From Deuterostichococcus epilithicus (lineage: Eukaryota; Chlorophyta; Trebouxiophyceae; Prasiolales; Stichococcaceae): a stretch of 64,000 nt of DNA. The stretch lies in NCBI GenBank assembly GCA_033439295.1, contig JAVTLE010000023.1:1054001-1118000 (forward strand), in the 5' to 3' direction. The notes under the pieces are model-generated. The model was not told the origin of the DNA. It worked only from the letters and a program-made list of their open reading frames with translations, and ran no database searches. The translations under genes were made by a program, and so were the position numbers. Each line of letters opens with the position of its first letter. Positions within the stretch are counted from its first letter, which is position 1. This document shows, one piece after another, positions 21,401 to 32,144 of the stretch.

Positions 21401-22112
21401 CGCGTGTGTGCAATTGCTCGGCGCTTGACTTGGCACATACACAGAGTTTCATATTTTTCCGCTGCAGGACGTGCACGCGGGTGGTGCCGAGCGCCTTGGC
21501 AACGGTGCGCACCTGCTGCTGCTTCAACGCCAGCATGCTGTAGGGCATGGTGCTCTGTATGTTCCTTGTGAAGCACCTCAATTCGCTCCAAAATCTGCTG
21601 GCCACCAGCTGGGCCCTTGCTGCAGCCCTTGACGTGATCAAACCTCGTTATTCAATGACATCTCTGCTGCAGGATCTCGCCGCGATGCGCCGAGCGCGGC
21701 CCGCCCCGGCGCCTCAGCCACTGGGGCGCAGTCAGGCGTGGGGCCGCCCACCTCCGACGCTGAAGGACCGCACCCGCCAAGCGGCAGCCGCCGACAGGGC
21801 GCCTCCGTCCAGCCCGGCGCGCCCGCCAGCAGTGGTGGGCAGCCCGCTGCAGTCCACGGCATGGCGGCCGCCAGCGCTGCAGCCGCTGAGAAGCGCACCC
21901 ACGGGGACAGCCCCCCCTTGCCAGATGCTGCCGACTCGGCGTACGGCGCGGCAGTGTCGGGGAGCAGCGCAGCAGACGCCGCTGGCCGGCCACGAGATGG
22001 CGGCGGAGCAGAGGCCCAGCAGCCCTCGGGGCGGCCCAGCTCGCCGGGCGGCGCCAACGTTGGCGGCGGCGGGACAGCGGCGGGCGCCAGCGCAGGCCCT
22101 CCTGGAGCGACG
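15718..22112 (+). CDS. Unrecognised large multi-exon gene with ubiquitin-like fold and Gln-rich repeated exons
   Basis: I do not recognise the whole protein. Supported exons include 15718-15888 (DEEHRAYAARKQAVAASLQH), 16086-16164 (NEKYGRTGLPRRMPQAVS), 16522 onward (a basic segment KDFSVPRRIRLARAVE), an Ala-rich coil near 16930-17290, 17290-17410 (DFVVAALDYVRVK), 17545-17760 (Ser-Thr-Glu-Arg-Arg then DHDPFGHNPFD), 18270-18350 (DLLNFVVPRMDPIHLDADAK), 18682-18780, 18984-19040 and 19352 onward. The 18.7-19.5 kb exons together read VQVILDMRAL, STAADVKVVLQ and RLRLTFQGRELPDVRRLAEA, ending GLRMGGLLGG, which follows a ubiquitin-like beta-grasp. Four phase-0 Gln-rich exons follow (19719-20853), then 21030-21308 (FLPELDELVRPQNLDELAAA) and 21673-22112. 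Start and end are not fixed, and it may continue into the next feature. Confidence 0.5.
18415..18457. repeat. CTG/GCT trinucleotide microsatellite
   Basis: About 14 uninterrupted TGC units in a presumed intron of the ubiquitin-like-fold gene, between the exon ending near 18350 and the one starting near 18682. Confidence 0.9.
19719..21029 (+). repeat. Four tandem Gln-rich exon-intron units
   Basis: Exons 19719-19796 (78 nt), 20003-20110 (108), 20297-20545 (249) and 20743-20853 (111) are all multiples of three and phase 0. Exons 2-4 start with an APLLAT/GAPLQA-type motif and all run into Gln/His/Pro repeats. The introns (19797-20002, 20111-20296, 20546-20742, 20854-21029) resemble each other: each opens with GT-(A/G)-x-GG, soon shows a TCACCTTGC/GTGCTCGT block, and has a GTC(A/G)GGCTGC(T/A)GCA block near its end. 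The whole unit, not only the exon, was duplicated. Confidence 0.8.
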
Positions 22113-25100
22113 CAGGTGCTGAGCACTGCATGTATGGCCGCTCGTTGCCTGCCCCAAACACCAGAGCTCGTCGAGTGGAATGTGCCGCCGAGGCGGTGCA
22201 CACACAGGCGCATCAGGTCAAAACACCATGCTGCCCGAATCGTACAGCGGCGTGCCCCACTCCACTTCTAGTTCAACGTGACAGCATTCGTTCCGCCCTC
22301 TTGCGCAGACCAACTCCCAGGCCTCTGGTTCCGCAGGTGACACCCCTTTGGTGCTGTGCGAGCCGCCAGCGTGCATTGCCTTGATGCCCGCTGTACTACA
22401 GCGGCTGTAGTACAACCACCTCGAGCCGTTCGTTGCAGCCAAGACTCTGATATCCAACAGGGCATTGTATGGCATCAAACGGGACTCGTGCTGCGGACGC
22501 TGTTCGCGCAGGCGTTGAGGGGCTCGGGCACGGCTGTGCCGCCGCTGGGGAAGGCGCCGCCGCAGCGCGCGCGGGCGCGGCAGACAGTGGGCAGCCACCA
22601 CCTTTAGCATTGCTGCTGCCCTCCGACTTGTAGGCTTTCAGTCCTCTTCCCGCGAGCATTGCGTGGAAACATCGGGCCGACAATGCTCCGGCCACAGCCC
22701 AGTGCTGTCACCCTTTTCATTGCAGATGGCTCGGGACACACATCGGAGGAGATGGCAATGCTGCCGCACGAGGCGGCGCGAGCAATTGCGCGGCAGATGA
22801 TTCTGGCGCCGCCCGCGGACGCCCGCCATCGGTCCGAGCACGGTATGTGACAGAGCATTTGCGACTGGTGGGCAAAACGACAGTCAAGGACGGCATGATC
22901 TCGTGGAAAGACTGACCCTGCACCAAGGAAAGCAGCACTTGGTACCGTCTCCTGTGGCAAACCACTCACATCTCACTCTTGCTGTCCCTCTGCTGCTGCA
23001 GTGCAAAGCAAGCGGATGCTGGTGATCGGCGCATCGCTGCCAGGTGCTGCCCATGGTGTATAACAGTCGCCTGCCTGCCGCAGCCGTTCCTTGCTCGGAA
23101 TCGGCGGTTTCACTTGTGATCCTGACGCCACTCGTTGACCAGGCCTCATGCACCAGTCTCGCACACAGATCATTGCCGAGAGCTGCTGCGTTTCGTCCTC
23201 CCCTCCTCAATCCCTGCAAGCCCAACTCGATCTGCATCGTCTCCTGTCTGCAGCCATAAGAGCGGCGCCGCCGCTGCCGGAGCCCCTGAAGCCACAGGGC
23301 CCTGCCACAGGCCTTGATGCACTAGGTGCGGGTAGGCTCCCGCTGCCTCTTGCAATCCGAGGGAAGGCCGAGAGTTCGGCTAGGAACGATGTGCTATGTA
23401 CTGCGCACCGTGGCTCTGCACCGCTTCACTGTTGTCCTCCTCGCACGAGGCCCCGTTGCGACCGTGCACTGACCATGCATCGAAGAAACCGACGGGGCTG
23501 ACGGCCTGGCATGCATCGGCGACAGGCCTGCAGGCATCGCGGCGCACGACGCCGGGCCCCGATGAGGCCGCGTATGCGCATGAGGTGGCGCAGGTCGTGG
23601 CCTTTCTCCGGGCCAACCCCGAGCATGTGGCACACCTGCAGAGCCGCGTGCAGCACGCCGGCTGGGAGATCGACCGGGAAGGCCTCGGCTTCACGAGGGC
23701 GCTTGCGCTGCTGCGCGAGGCCTGGCAGGTGCGTCGGGGGCTGGGACTTGCGGCTCGTCTGCCGCGGCAGTCTGCTGTGACAGTCTGTCAGCCCATCCGA
23801 ACTCAACCCTGCCGTGACAGCGTGCCAGGCGCCACCTGGAACCTGGAGCAACCAAGCTTCCAGGATGAGGCGTCAACGCGGCTTTGGCGGTCTGGTTGCC
23901 CCACTACCACTTGAGACTGCAAGCAAGCTTCACGATTTAGGCATCAACTTCAGCTGCACACTGCAGGATGCTGTCACTCTGTGCGGCCCTAGCCACACTA
24001 CTGTGCGGGGCGTACCAAAGCGTGCATGCACTGCCTGCTGTCAGCGCCGGCCGAGAATTATGTCCTCCAAACACGTCACGAGGACTACTCCTACACATGT
24101 GGCTAAGAAACCGCCCTCGGCAAGCAAGCAACACGCCTTTGGCTGCGTGTGCAGGGCATCGGGCGGCGCATGCCGCTGCCTGACCACTTGCTGGACGAGA
24201 CGGTGGAGCAGCTGCACACCATGCAGCCGCTGCAGGGCATCATCCTGGTTGTCGATCAGTGCTCACTGCATGGCCGCACGGTGAGCACGGCCGGCCCGAC
24301 GATGCGTAACGCTCGCGTGTTGTTGGGGCGGGTGCGCGGGCAGCAGAATGCGCGGCAGGACAATGTGCGTGTCGTCTTCCTGCCGGCCTTGCCCTGGTGC
24401 CTGGCGGGAGACGGCGAGGATTGCCCGGCCTGCCCGCAGGGTGAGCGCTTCGCCCTATCTGCTGCACGCAAAGACTTGTGGTGTCGCGGCGCCAGCGCAT
24501 CATCCGGCGCTGCTCCGCACTTCGAATATCATGGCCCGAGAACCCAGCACGACCGTCGGCAGACAGAGCCAGGGCTGGCTGCTGCGCTCTTTTGCCCCGA
24601 GAGACGCTGGCGCACCCCCTGAATTCCTGGACCATCCAGTCCCAGCCAAGCCTGGTGTGCCACCGCGGGCAGGTGGCGACCCAATGTACGAGGTGGGCAA
24701 CGAAGGGCTGCGCGCCTTCCTCATCCTGGCGCGCTCGCTCGGCCTGGTGCTGCGCGGCGTGCATTTGGCGGGCGCTGCGGCGCGGACCGCCGTGCTGGGC
24801 GCCAACATATACCCCGCCTCCGCCCTGGCGCTGCTGCCCGCCTTCCCAGGCGGGGAGGTCATGCTGTCGGTGTACCCGGTGCGCCTACTGCCCAAGGCTG
24901 ACACTGTTGGTGCCCGCGGCCGAGGGTGTTGACTGCACGAAGCCGGGCACAGTCGCCGGTCGATGGGCGCGTGTCGGATGGACACTATCGGCAGACGTTG
25001 GTGGCGGCGCCGTCTAGACCGTTGCACCCCGTCGCCACGAGCCTGTTGTGCAGACACTCAGCCTGTCATCAATTGGGAGCGTGAGCGCGGCGGCAGACAC

Positions 25101-27118
25101 CGCAGCCGCATGTCCCGTGGCTCCCAGCTCTTCTGTTGAGGCTCTGTGTCTCTCTGTGATAGCTGCCTTTGTGCCGAGTGCAGGGCGCACACCTGACAAC
25201 GACTGTGTCCCCGCACCCGGCGTCTTTCGGCGCGCTGCAGGAGGCGGGGACGGGCTGCCTGACGCTCACGCCGCACGCGCTCGCGGGCGCGCAGGAGTTT
25301 GAGGCGGGGCTGGCGCTCCACCACGGCGACCTCGACTACCTGCCTGGCGGGGAGACCGAGCTCACGGAGGTCATGGCGGAGCGCGGCGAGCGTGCGTCGC
25401 AGCGTGCGTCGCTGACTCACGTTTTGCAATGGACTCTGTGACTTTTCATTTCGGTGCGACTGAAGCAGGCATCACGCTGGGCGAGCGCTGCCCGGCGCAG
25501 GCAGCCAGGAAAGTGCCGCAGGGTGTGGCGTCCTCGAATGCTGTCCTGCTTGCCGCTCTTGGCGGCGGTAACCGCAGTAGGCACGGCGGCAGCGGTGGCC
25601 AGAAGAGTTTGGCGTGTCCCGCCAAACCCACATCTCAAATGCCAAACGATTAAACATACACGCCAAACCTAAACTGCTAAAACTCGAGGTTTTTAGCAAG
25701 AACACTGGCACGCAGGCGATGCGGAGCGGTGGCGGCAGCAGGAGGAAGCGGAGCCCGCGCACCTGCCGGACCCCACCTGGAGTATGCTGCTGGCGCCGCT
25801 GACGCGCTTCAACGACCCCACTCCTCGCGAGGCTGCGGGGATCCAGCGGCAGATCAACGGTGCGACAGCTGGGCCTGTGTGATTGCGCTGCCGGCGTGAT
25901 GCCAGGACAGTGCCCTTTCAGCCAGACGCTGCCTCGGTGCCTGTCTACGGCCACACACCTCCGATGCTGCAGAACCTCCGTGGCGGCGCCCCCAAAAACT
26001 GGCCACCTGACAGTGTCGGGACAGCTGCATTGCTACATGCAGCCCTGGTGGTGGCCTTGTGACGCCCACATGCGCCGCGCATGCATTGAGGGTGCCGCGT
26101 GCACGGAGCAGGCGAGGGCGGCGATGCAGCGCCGGGGACTCGCACGTATGTTCCCCTGTCCACGCTGAGGGCCATCGCAGCGCCGGACCACTACATGGAC
26201 ATGTCTGGTGCGTCGCTGCATTGGAATGGCACTTGGGACGCGAAGCCTCGCCAGCCGCCTGTGCCGTGCTGCGCAACATCTGGGGCGCAGAGACTGGGTT
26301 GGGCACGGCCGGGCATGGGTCAGCCTGCTGCCGTGCTGTGTGCGGTCGGGCAACATGTGATCAGGGAAGCGCGTTCTCATGGCCTGGAGCTTCTGAACAC
26401 GGGTTTGTCAGTGCTGCAGTAACCCACAGGAACGTGGGCAGCGTCAGCAGACTCGAGTCGCCATGGTTCTCGGATCACTGACGCTCTGAGCTGGGCTGCA
26501 CGAGCAGCACCTCGAGTATCGCACTACCCTGGACGTGCAAACATCCCAGCCTGACCACATTGGACAAGTCGGCAGTGGGCCTGCAGCAAGACCTGCATGC
26601 GGCTGGCTGTGTCCTCGGCACAACCATGCAGCTTCACGTTACCCTCACAAGTGCACCGACACCCATGGGCTGGTGCGTGGCCAGGCGTGCGGCACACGAG
26701 CTACGTGTCGGAGTTCCACCGCTGCTACCACCGCGTCAGCCGAGACGACTTGCCGCCGCGGCGGAGGGGCGCCGGCGCGCTCCCCGACGCCGGCGGCGCC
26801 TGGGCGCGCAAGCGGCCGCGCACGGAGGCGTCCGGTGCCGACGCCGACGGCTTGCACCCCGCGCCTGCTGAGGAGAGCCGGCGGCTGCGACAGCGCACGG
26901 TGGCCGTCGGCGGCGATCGCGACAGCGACGCGTCGCGGAGGCAGCGACGGCACGCACGGAGGAGGCGGCAGCAATGGCGCCGAGCGCTCCGGCAGCAGCG
27001 GCGCGTCGCCGCCCCCGGCTGGCGCGGGGCTCCAGGGCGCTGGCGTCGGTGGGACTCTCTCCACCTCCTGCCTGACAGCAGTAAAGCACGGCTGCAGACC
27101 TCGTCGGAGCACGGCTGA
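22113..27118 (+). CDS. Unrecognised multi-exon gene, or continuation of the preceding one
   Basis: A run of plus-strand exons in the same direction as the previous feature. Supported: about 22726-22842 (EEMAMLPHEAARAIARQMIL), 23534-23728 (AYAHEVAQVVAFLRANPEHV, ending LLREAWQ), 24155-24280 (DHLLDETVEQLHTMQPLQGI and ILVVDQCSLHGR), about 24670-24900 (a hydrophobic stretch LRAFLILARSLGLVLRGVHL, then VMLSVYPVRLLPKAD), 25184-25395 (LALHHGDLDYLPGGETELTE), about 25730-25860 (WSMLLAPLTRFNDPTPREAA), and a basic final segment from about 26685 (YVSEFHRCYHRVSRDDLPPR, then Arg-rich) with a stop at 27118. The segments read like a real, non-repetitive protein, but I match no family. Exon phases agree where checked (23534, 24155). 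Confidence 0.45.
22392..22414. repeat. Perfect 10-bp hairpin with 3-nt loop
   Basis: TGTACTACAG, loop CGG, CTGTAGTACA: perfect inverted arms inside the large unrecognised gene. No RNA gene or terminator context is evident. Confidence 0.7.
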
Positions 27119-27620
27119 CGTTCCAAGGCCGTCAGCGGGGGCGGGATGACGCTGAGAACACTGGTCGGAACGACACTGTAGTGCGCCGCGCATGAGGCAG
27201 CCCTGCATGCCGCGGCACGGTAGTCTTGAGCAGCGTGAGGATGAACGACTGTCGGCCATGCCGCCGGCTTTGTCGCTTACCCAGGACGTGCAGCACGGCC
27301 CACCACAACTGCTCACTCTGGCGGTGTAGGCGCGGCAGGCGCCAATGCCGCGGGCGCGGGGCAGGCCGAGCCGTCCGACGTGCCGTGGGCCACAGCACCC
27401 AACAGTCCAGCAGGTACATCTTTCTTCGTGGTCGGTCCTGCTCGCCAAGCGCGCCTTTGAACAGGATGCCTATTTTAATTTTGACGAAGAATTCCTGGGC
27501 TACACGCCGCGCCGCCAATTTTCTTCAAGCTGCAGGCGACGCTGAAGTTGGCCTGCCGCACTTGCAGGAGGCGGCGTCGCGGCGCCGTCGGCTGCAAGTG
27601 ACGAGCACAGCGACCTGCGC

Positions 27621-27662
27621 ATCTGCTTTGTACTGCAATCGATCTGCTTTGTACTGCAATCG
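27621..27662. repeat. Perfect 21-nt tandem duplication
   Basis: The 21 nt at 27621-27641 are repeated exactly at 27642-27662. It is apparently recent and lies between coding segments. Confidence 0.9.
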
Positions 27663-27710
27663 AGTCTCGTGCGCTAGGAACCTCTGAAGAAGCCGGCATG
27701 TCCCTTGCAG

Positions 27711-29142
27711 GCGGAGCCGGCGCGGCCCTGGCCGCCGCAGGCTCGCCCGCGCAAGGCGGCCAGCAGGTGAGGTCGCAGCGGGATTGACGATGGGGTTTCT
27801 GGCCGCACTTTCTGGCGTGGGAGAGAGAAACTTTGGTGGCTAGCGTCTGCGGCGTTTCTGACTCAAACAAAGGGACTCTTACAGCACCTGGCTGACACAA
27901 CGGCCGATAGGGAGGCGTTTCTCACTTCGAGTGCACGTTGCAGGGCGCGCAGGCGGCCCACGCCCCGGTTTCACAGAAGCTGTGCTCAGGGCGCTGTCAG
28001 CAAGTGAAGCCGGCGGCCGCCTTTGATCGGCAGCGCTCGCACAATTGTGGCCTGCGCAGCGAGTGCAAGTCGTGCCGCGCTGCTCGCAGGGCTGAGGTGG
28101 GATTGCCGCCTCGTTGAATCTGTGTCGTGCTGCATCCTGCCAGGTCAACACACGTAAGTAGCCAGCCGCCGGAGCTGGGCAGAGGGCATCTCCTGGACGG
28201 GTTGTATGTGGAAGGCAAGCTGTGAAGCATGGTGATTACGCATGGCCCGTGCTCAGCTGCTGGTTGTTGGCTATACATTGTTGCCACAACGAGGGTGTCT
28301 TTCACTGGAGTTTGCACATCGCAGACTGAGGAGGCGGCCCGCCAGGCAACGGTTTCGCAGCAGCTGTGCAAACAATGTCAGGAGCTGAAGCCAGCGACCG
28401 ACTTCTACCGCCGGTCCGGCACAGCATCCGGCCGAACGAGCGTGTGCAAGGTGTGCCTGACTGAGGTGGGTTTTTTCGGTTGCATCTGTGCTTTGCAAGA
28501 TCCTGCCAGGTCAAGACGCGCAGCCAGCCGCCAGAGCTGGACGGAGGGCACCTCCTAGAGGCTGCATGCGAAAGGCTTGCGCTGAAGTCTGCATGTGGAA
28601 GGCTCGCGCTACAGCATGGTAATCACGCACGGCCCGTGATCATCTGGGTGTTGGCTACACATTGTTGCCAACCATAATGAGGGTGGCGTCTCTCACTCGG
28701 ACTTGCGCGCCGCAGGCCGCGGAGGCGGCCCAGGCGACAGTTTCGGAGCAGAGGTGCACCCACTGTCGGGAGCTGAAGCCGGCGGCCGAATTTTACTCCG
28801 ACTTCCGCCAAGCATCTGGTCTAAAGAGTGCGTGCAAGGCGTGCCTGGCTAAGGTGGGGTTGCTGCGTTGCATCTGTTTTGTGTAAGATCCCGCCAGGTC
28901 AAGGCACGAAGTCAGCCGCAGGAGCCGGGCGGAGGGCACCTCTCGAACAGGTTGCATGTGGAAGGCTTGCGCTGAAGCGTGGTGATCGGGCACGACCCAT
29001 GCTCAATCAAGTGCTGGCAGTTGCAGCAGACCTTGCGCCCCAGTGTGCGGGACACTCAGGGAGTGTGGTGGGGCAGGCCCAGCAGAGGAGAAGGCGTGCA
29101 GCCGCTGCGAAGGCGAAGGCAGGCGGTGGTGCCGGCGGCTGA
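27711..29142 (+). CDS. Protein with three tandem CxxC...CKxC zinc-binding modules
   Basis: Three consecutive phase-0 exons each encode one module of the pattern C-x2-C-x3-KPA-x2-FY-x7-G-x4-CK-x-C: 27944-28096 (51 codons), 28325-28465 (47 codons, LCKQCQELKPATDFYRRSG) and 28715-28852 (46 codons, RCTHCRELKPAAEFYSDF). The first module has C-x3-C spacing (CSGRC) and lacks the Tyr, so it is divergent. The four Cys suggest zinc binding; similar small Cys4 modules occur in many algal and viral proteins of unclear role. A short upstream exon (27711-27768) fits the splice pattern. Downstream coding ends either at 29142 after a basic Ala/Lys/Arg tail or in another frame; I could not decide. The N-terminus is unknown and may lie before 27430. 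Confidence 0.55.
27944..29031 (+). repeat. Three tandem zinc-module exon-intron units
   Basis: Unit period is about 370-390 nt. The introns (28097-28324, 28466-28714, 28853 to about 29030) share long blocks: a GTGGG(A/T/G)TT opening, a CC(T/C)GCCAGGTCAA block, GGAGCTGG(G/A)C-like and GGGCA(T/C)CTC blocks, and a GTGATCACGC/GTGGTGATC block. The duplication therefore covered the intron as well as the exon. Confidence 0.85.
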
Positions 29143-30200
29143 GTTTGCCGCCATCATGTCAGGCAAGGTGGTTTGCAGTCTCCCTGCGTCCAGTACACAA
29201 TGGTGGTCCCGTAAGAAAGCTCCTGCGAGGGGGTGTGTGGTCTTCAAGAAGCACACTAGTGTCTCGATAAGAAGCTCTGCCGTCCCGACAGCCACCGGGT
29301 TTCACATTCGGGTCAGCACTCACCCGCAGGTGCCGCGAAGACGGCTGTGCGTGATGACTGATGCGGTATGGGGAAGGCGTCATGATGCGTCATGAGCATA
29401 TAGAAATGTATGCTGAGGAAGGTCCGCTGTTGCCGCCACTGCAGGATCGGAAAGCGGCTGGCAAGACTGTGCAGAAGAGGGTTGGACAACATCGAAGGAG
29501 GTGGTGGGAGGGTGCACGCGTCGGCGGGAAAGAAGGGTTCAGGCCTCACTGTGTATGATGGAAAGTGCAAACTTGCTCTATTTCTAGACAGCTTTTCGGG
29601 TTTAGGGTTTTGTACCTTTCCTACTGCAGCCTCAAACTTTGCTTTGCAGGGCATTACATTCCTGGCTCAGCGAGGCATAAAAGCTGATCGGGGCGTTACT
29701 GCGGCCATAAGTGTGGAGCAAAAGTTTTCGTCCTCACTTGCAAAATTCATAGCACTTGCAACTCAGAGCGATTCTGGCTGTGCCCCACCCAGTGCCAGAA
29801 AGCCCTGACACTGGGGAATAGTTCTGGACACATGGGGCATGAATCCCATGTCCCACGTGGAAAGGGTTCTGGAAAAGGTTCTGTAATAGACAATATAAGA
29901 CAAAAGTGTGCCCTCCTGTGGTACACACCCCCATGTTTGAGGGCTGCCTGTGGCGGTTCCAACATTCTGATGGCGCCGCCCTCATAGCCAACAGTAGAAT
30001 CACTTCCAGACTCCTGATTGTGGGGCGCTGCGCCGCAGCAAACGCCTCCCGCAGCCGCGACAGCCGAAACTGGTTGATTGGAGACAGCCAGAAAGATAGG
30101 GCAATTGTTCCCTTTCCCAAAAGTGGTGCTTCAGCAGTGATGGCAGCGTTGCAGCGTCCCCCACCACCCTGCATGTGTTGCTTACACTCATGTCCCTATT
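29143..30200. other. Gene-poor stretch
   Basis: No supportable host exon. It contains a TTTAGGG-type motif (29598-29611) and AT-richer sequence at 29560-29920. The last part may be the upstream flank of the decayed LINE fragment. Confidence 0.4.
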
Positions 30201-30440
30201 TTGTTGGCCGGTGCCGCCGCAGTCTCGCGCTCAATCTGGACTTTTGTGCTGCTTTCAACTCTATCGACCACACCGGGCTGTTCGCAGTTATGAGGAAGCC
30301 GGGCTGTCCAGAGGACGCGGTGGAGGTGGTGGTGGACCTTTACACGAACGCATCCACCAGCATCACCACATCCTCTGAGCAGACTGAACTTGGCTTGGGA
30401 CTCGGACTGCCACCAAGACTGCACCGACCCATCACAGGGC
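30201..30440 (+). mobile_element. LINE (non-LTR) reverse-transcriptase fragment
   Basis: The frame carries LDFCAAFNSIDHTGLFAVMR, PEDAVEVVVDLYTNA and a Ser/Thr-Ile tail, which match the reverse-transcriptase core around the first catalytic Asp of non-LTR elements (L-D-F-x-K-A-F-D-S-I-D-H, then L-Y-x-x-A). The usual Lys is Ala and the second Asp of the FD pair is Asn. The downstream GD-L-S-P block is not recognisable, and neither are the YADD block, endonuclease or ends. I read it as a truncated, decayed LINE piece of about 240 nt. Confidence 0.6.
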
Positions 30441-30599
30441 AGACGTTTCGAAGCTTACAGGCGTGCACCCATGCCTGCAGCGCAGCACCAGGCAGCGCAG
30501 CATGTCCACCTTGGGGACTTGATTCAGGATCCTGAGAGCCGACCCCTGTCTCGTCAACTGATGGCAGTCCCCTCCTGCCCTGCGCAGCACCACCTGCCG

Positions 30600-31481
30600 A
30601 CGCACATGTGCACTTCAAACCTGCACCTGTGCGTCACCCACCTGGCGGAGCAGGAGCGGCGGCACGGCCCGCTGGCGCTGTGAACCGAATGGTGAATCGA
30701 ACGTGCGCTGCAGCAGTTCAAAGCGGAACTCAAGTACCGCCTGTCGCGCTACCCTGAGCGGCTGATCGTCAATAGCCTGCTGCAGCGGCTGGCGCTGTCG
30801 AAGCTGGCGGCCGGCGGCGGCGTTTCCACATTCGATCAGCTCGTGCCGAAGTACCGCACGGCGCTGCTGGCCGGCCCCGCCTACGACGCCGGCAACGATG
30901 CCAGCGGCACGCAGCTGCTGCACAAGGGCGCGCTGCTGGCGGGCCAAGGGCGCAGCGAGCAGACGCGGCGGGCCGCTGGTGATCTGCGGTCGGCCGCCCT
31001 CTCAGCCGTGTGCGAGTTTGTGCGCGTGCACCAGCCGCCGGCTTTCATGGCGGACGGCAGCGTCGAGCGCGCGCGCATGCACGCCCACAGCCAGGTCAGC
31101 CGCGGCGGCCGCGATGTCATCTCCAGCATGGCGCACGCCCGCAGCCTGCGCGGCGGCCACTATGTCACCGTTACCTTTGGCGGCGCGCAGTGGGTCGGCC
31201 AGGTTGTGCGCTACCTGCGGGTCGTGCCAGCGGAGCAGGATGACGCTGGCAGCTGGCATGGCCCGCTGCGGCTGGCGGTCTGCCAGTTCTTCAGCCGCCG
31301 GCAGCCGCGTGACGAAGTGTGCATCGCGGACACCGGCCGCCTCGACGCCAACGGCCGACAGCGGGCCCTGGACGTCGACAGCATCGACACGCCGATGGTC
31401 AGCGCCGCGCAGCCGGGCGCCGGCAGGAACGGCGGCGACCTGCTGCGGCTGGTGGCCTTCAACAATTGCAGCCGACTATGA
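30600..31481 (+). pseudogene. Transposase-like remnant (Tnp2/DUF4218-like C-terminal region)
   Basis: The frame reads NLHLCVTHLAEQERRHGPLA, then after two in-frame TGA codons (at about 30680 and 30692) continues IERALQQFKAELKYRLSRYP and stays open to 31481. The second half has a GGHYVTVTFGGAQWVGQVVR domain and ends CIADTGRLDANGR... An N-H-(L/I)-x2-H-(L/V)-x2-Q...GP...ER...K pattern followed by a beta-rich domain is seen in the C-terminal part of CACTA-type transposases. The two stops and the absence of the catalytic part suggest a decayed DNA transposon. Alternatively, an intron removes the stops and this is an unrecognised host exon with a high-GC open frame. Confidence 0.4.
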
Positions 31482-32144
31482 GGTGTGTGTCCATCCTGCT
31501 GCTCTCAAGCTGTTGGGAAGGGCCGCCTCCCGACGACTCGCAGCCAGGTCTGAGGCGGTTTGGCTGGGCATAGCGCTATGGTCTTTGCTGCAGCCACTGC
31601 AATTTCTGTCGCCTCCTCTATTGCATGATGCTACGCTTTGCCAACACATCGCATCGGCTGCCGCCCGGCCGGTGCCCGCAGCAGCGGGCGGGCACATGCA
31701 CTGCACCGGCGCAGGCGCTCATCTCCGCCCCTGCTTGACCCTGGATCCTGGGTGGCTGCTTTCCCCCGAGTCATGCCCCTAAACCAGTGTCCCTTGTCCC
31801 TCAGGGCCGGTGCTGTGAGGGCGGTTGGCGGGCCCAGCTTTGGTGCGCCTGGGGCGGCGGCCTGAAGCCGGCATTCTGGCGGCCGGCAGCATGCGCAGCA
31901 CTGCTGCCGCATGCGCTGCTGCTCGGTTGCCGGGGCCGCACAGCTCGGTTGGCGTTGGGAATGGCGGCTGCAGATCGCGGCGGCGCTGGCAACGGCAGCC
32001 CAGCGCCGCGCTCGTTTTGACGCTGCGGCAAAGTGCAGCTGGTTAATTGGCTAGTTGGCGGCGGCGGCGGCGCCGGCGCCTTGGCAACAGTGCCCAGCAG
32101 TGCAGAGCAGGGCAGCTTGCGTGTCTGGGCGGGGTAAGCGGCTC

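Noticed and set aside
29043-29270. A fourth zinc module (ACSRCEGEG) after the three repeated units
   Set aside because: It has one CxxC only, lacks the KPA-FY and CKxC parts, and lies in a different phase from the preceding exon.
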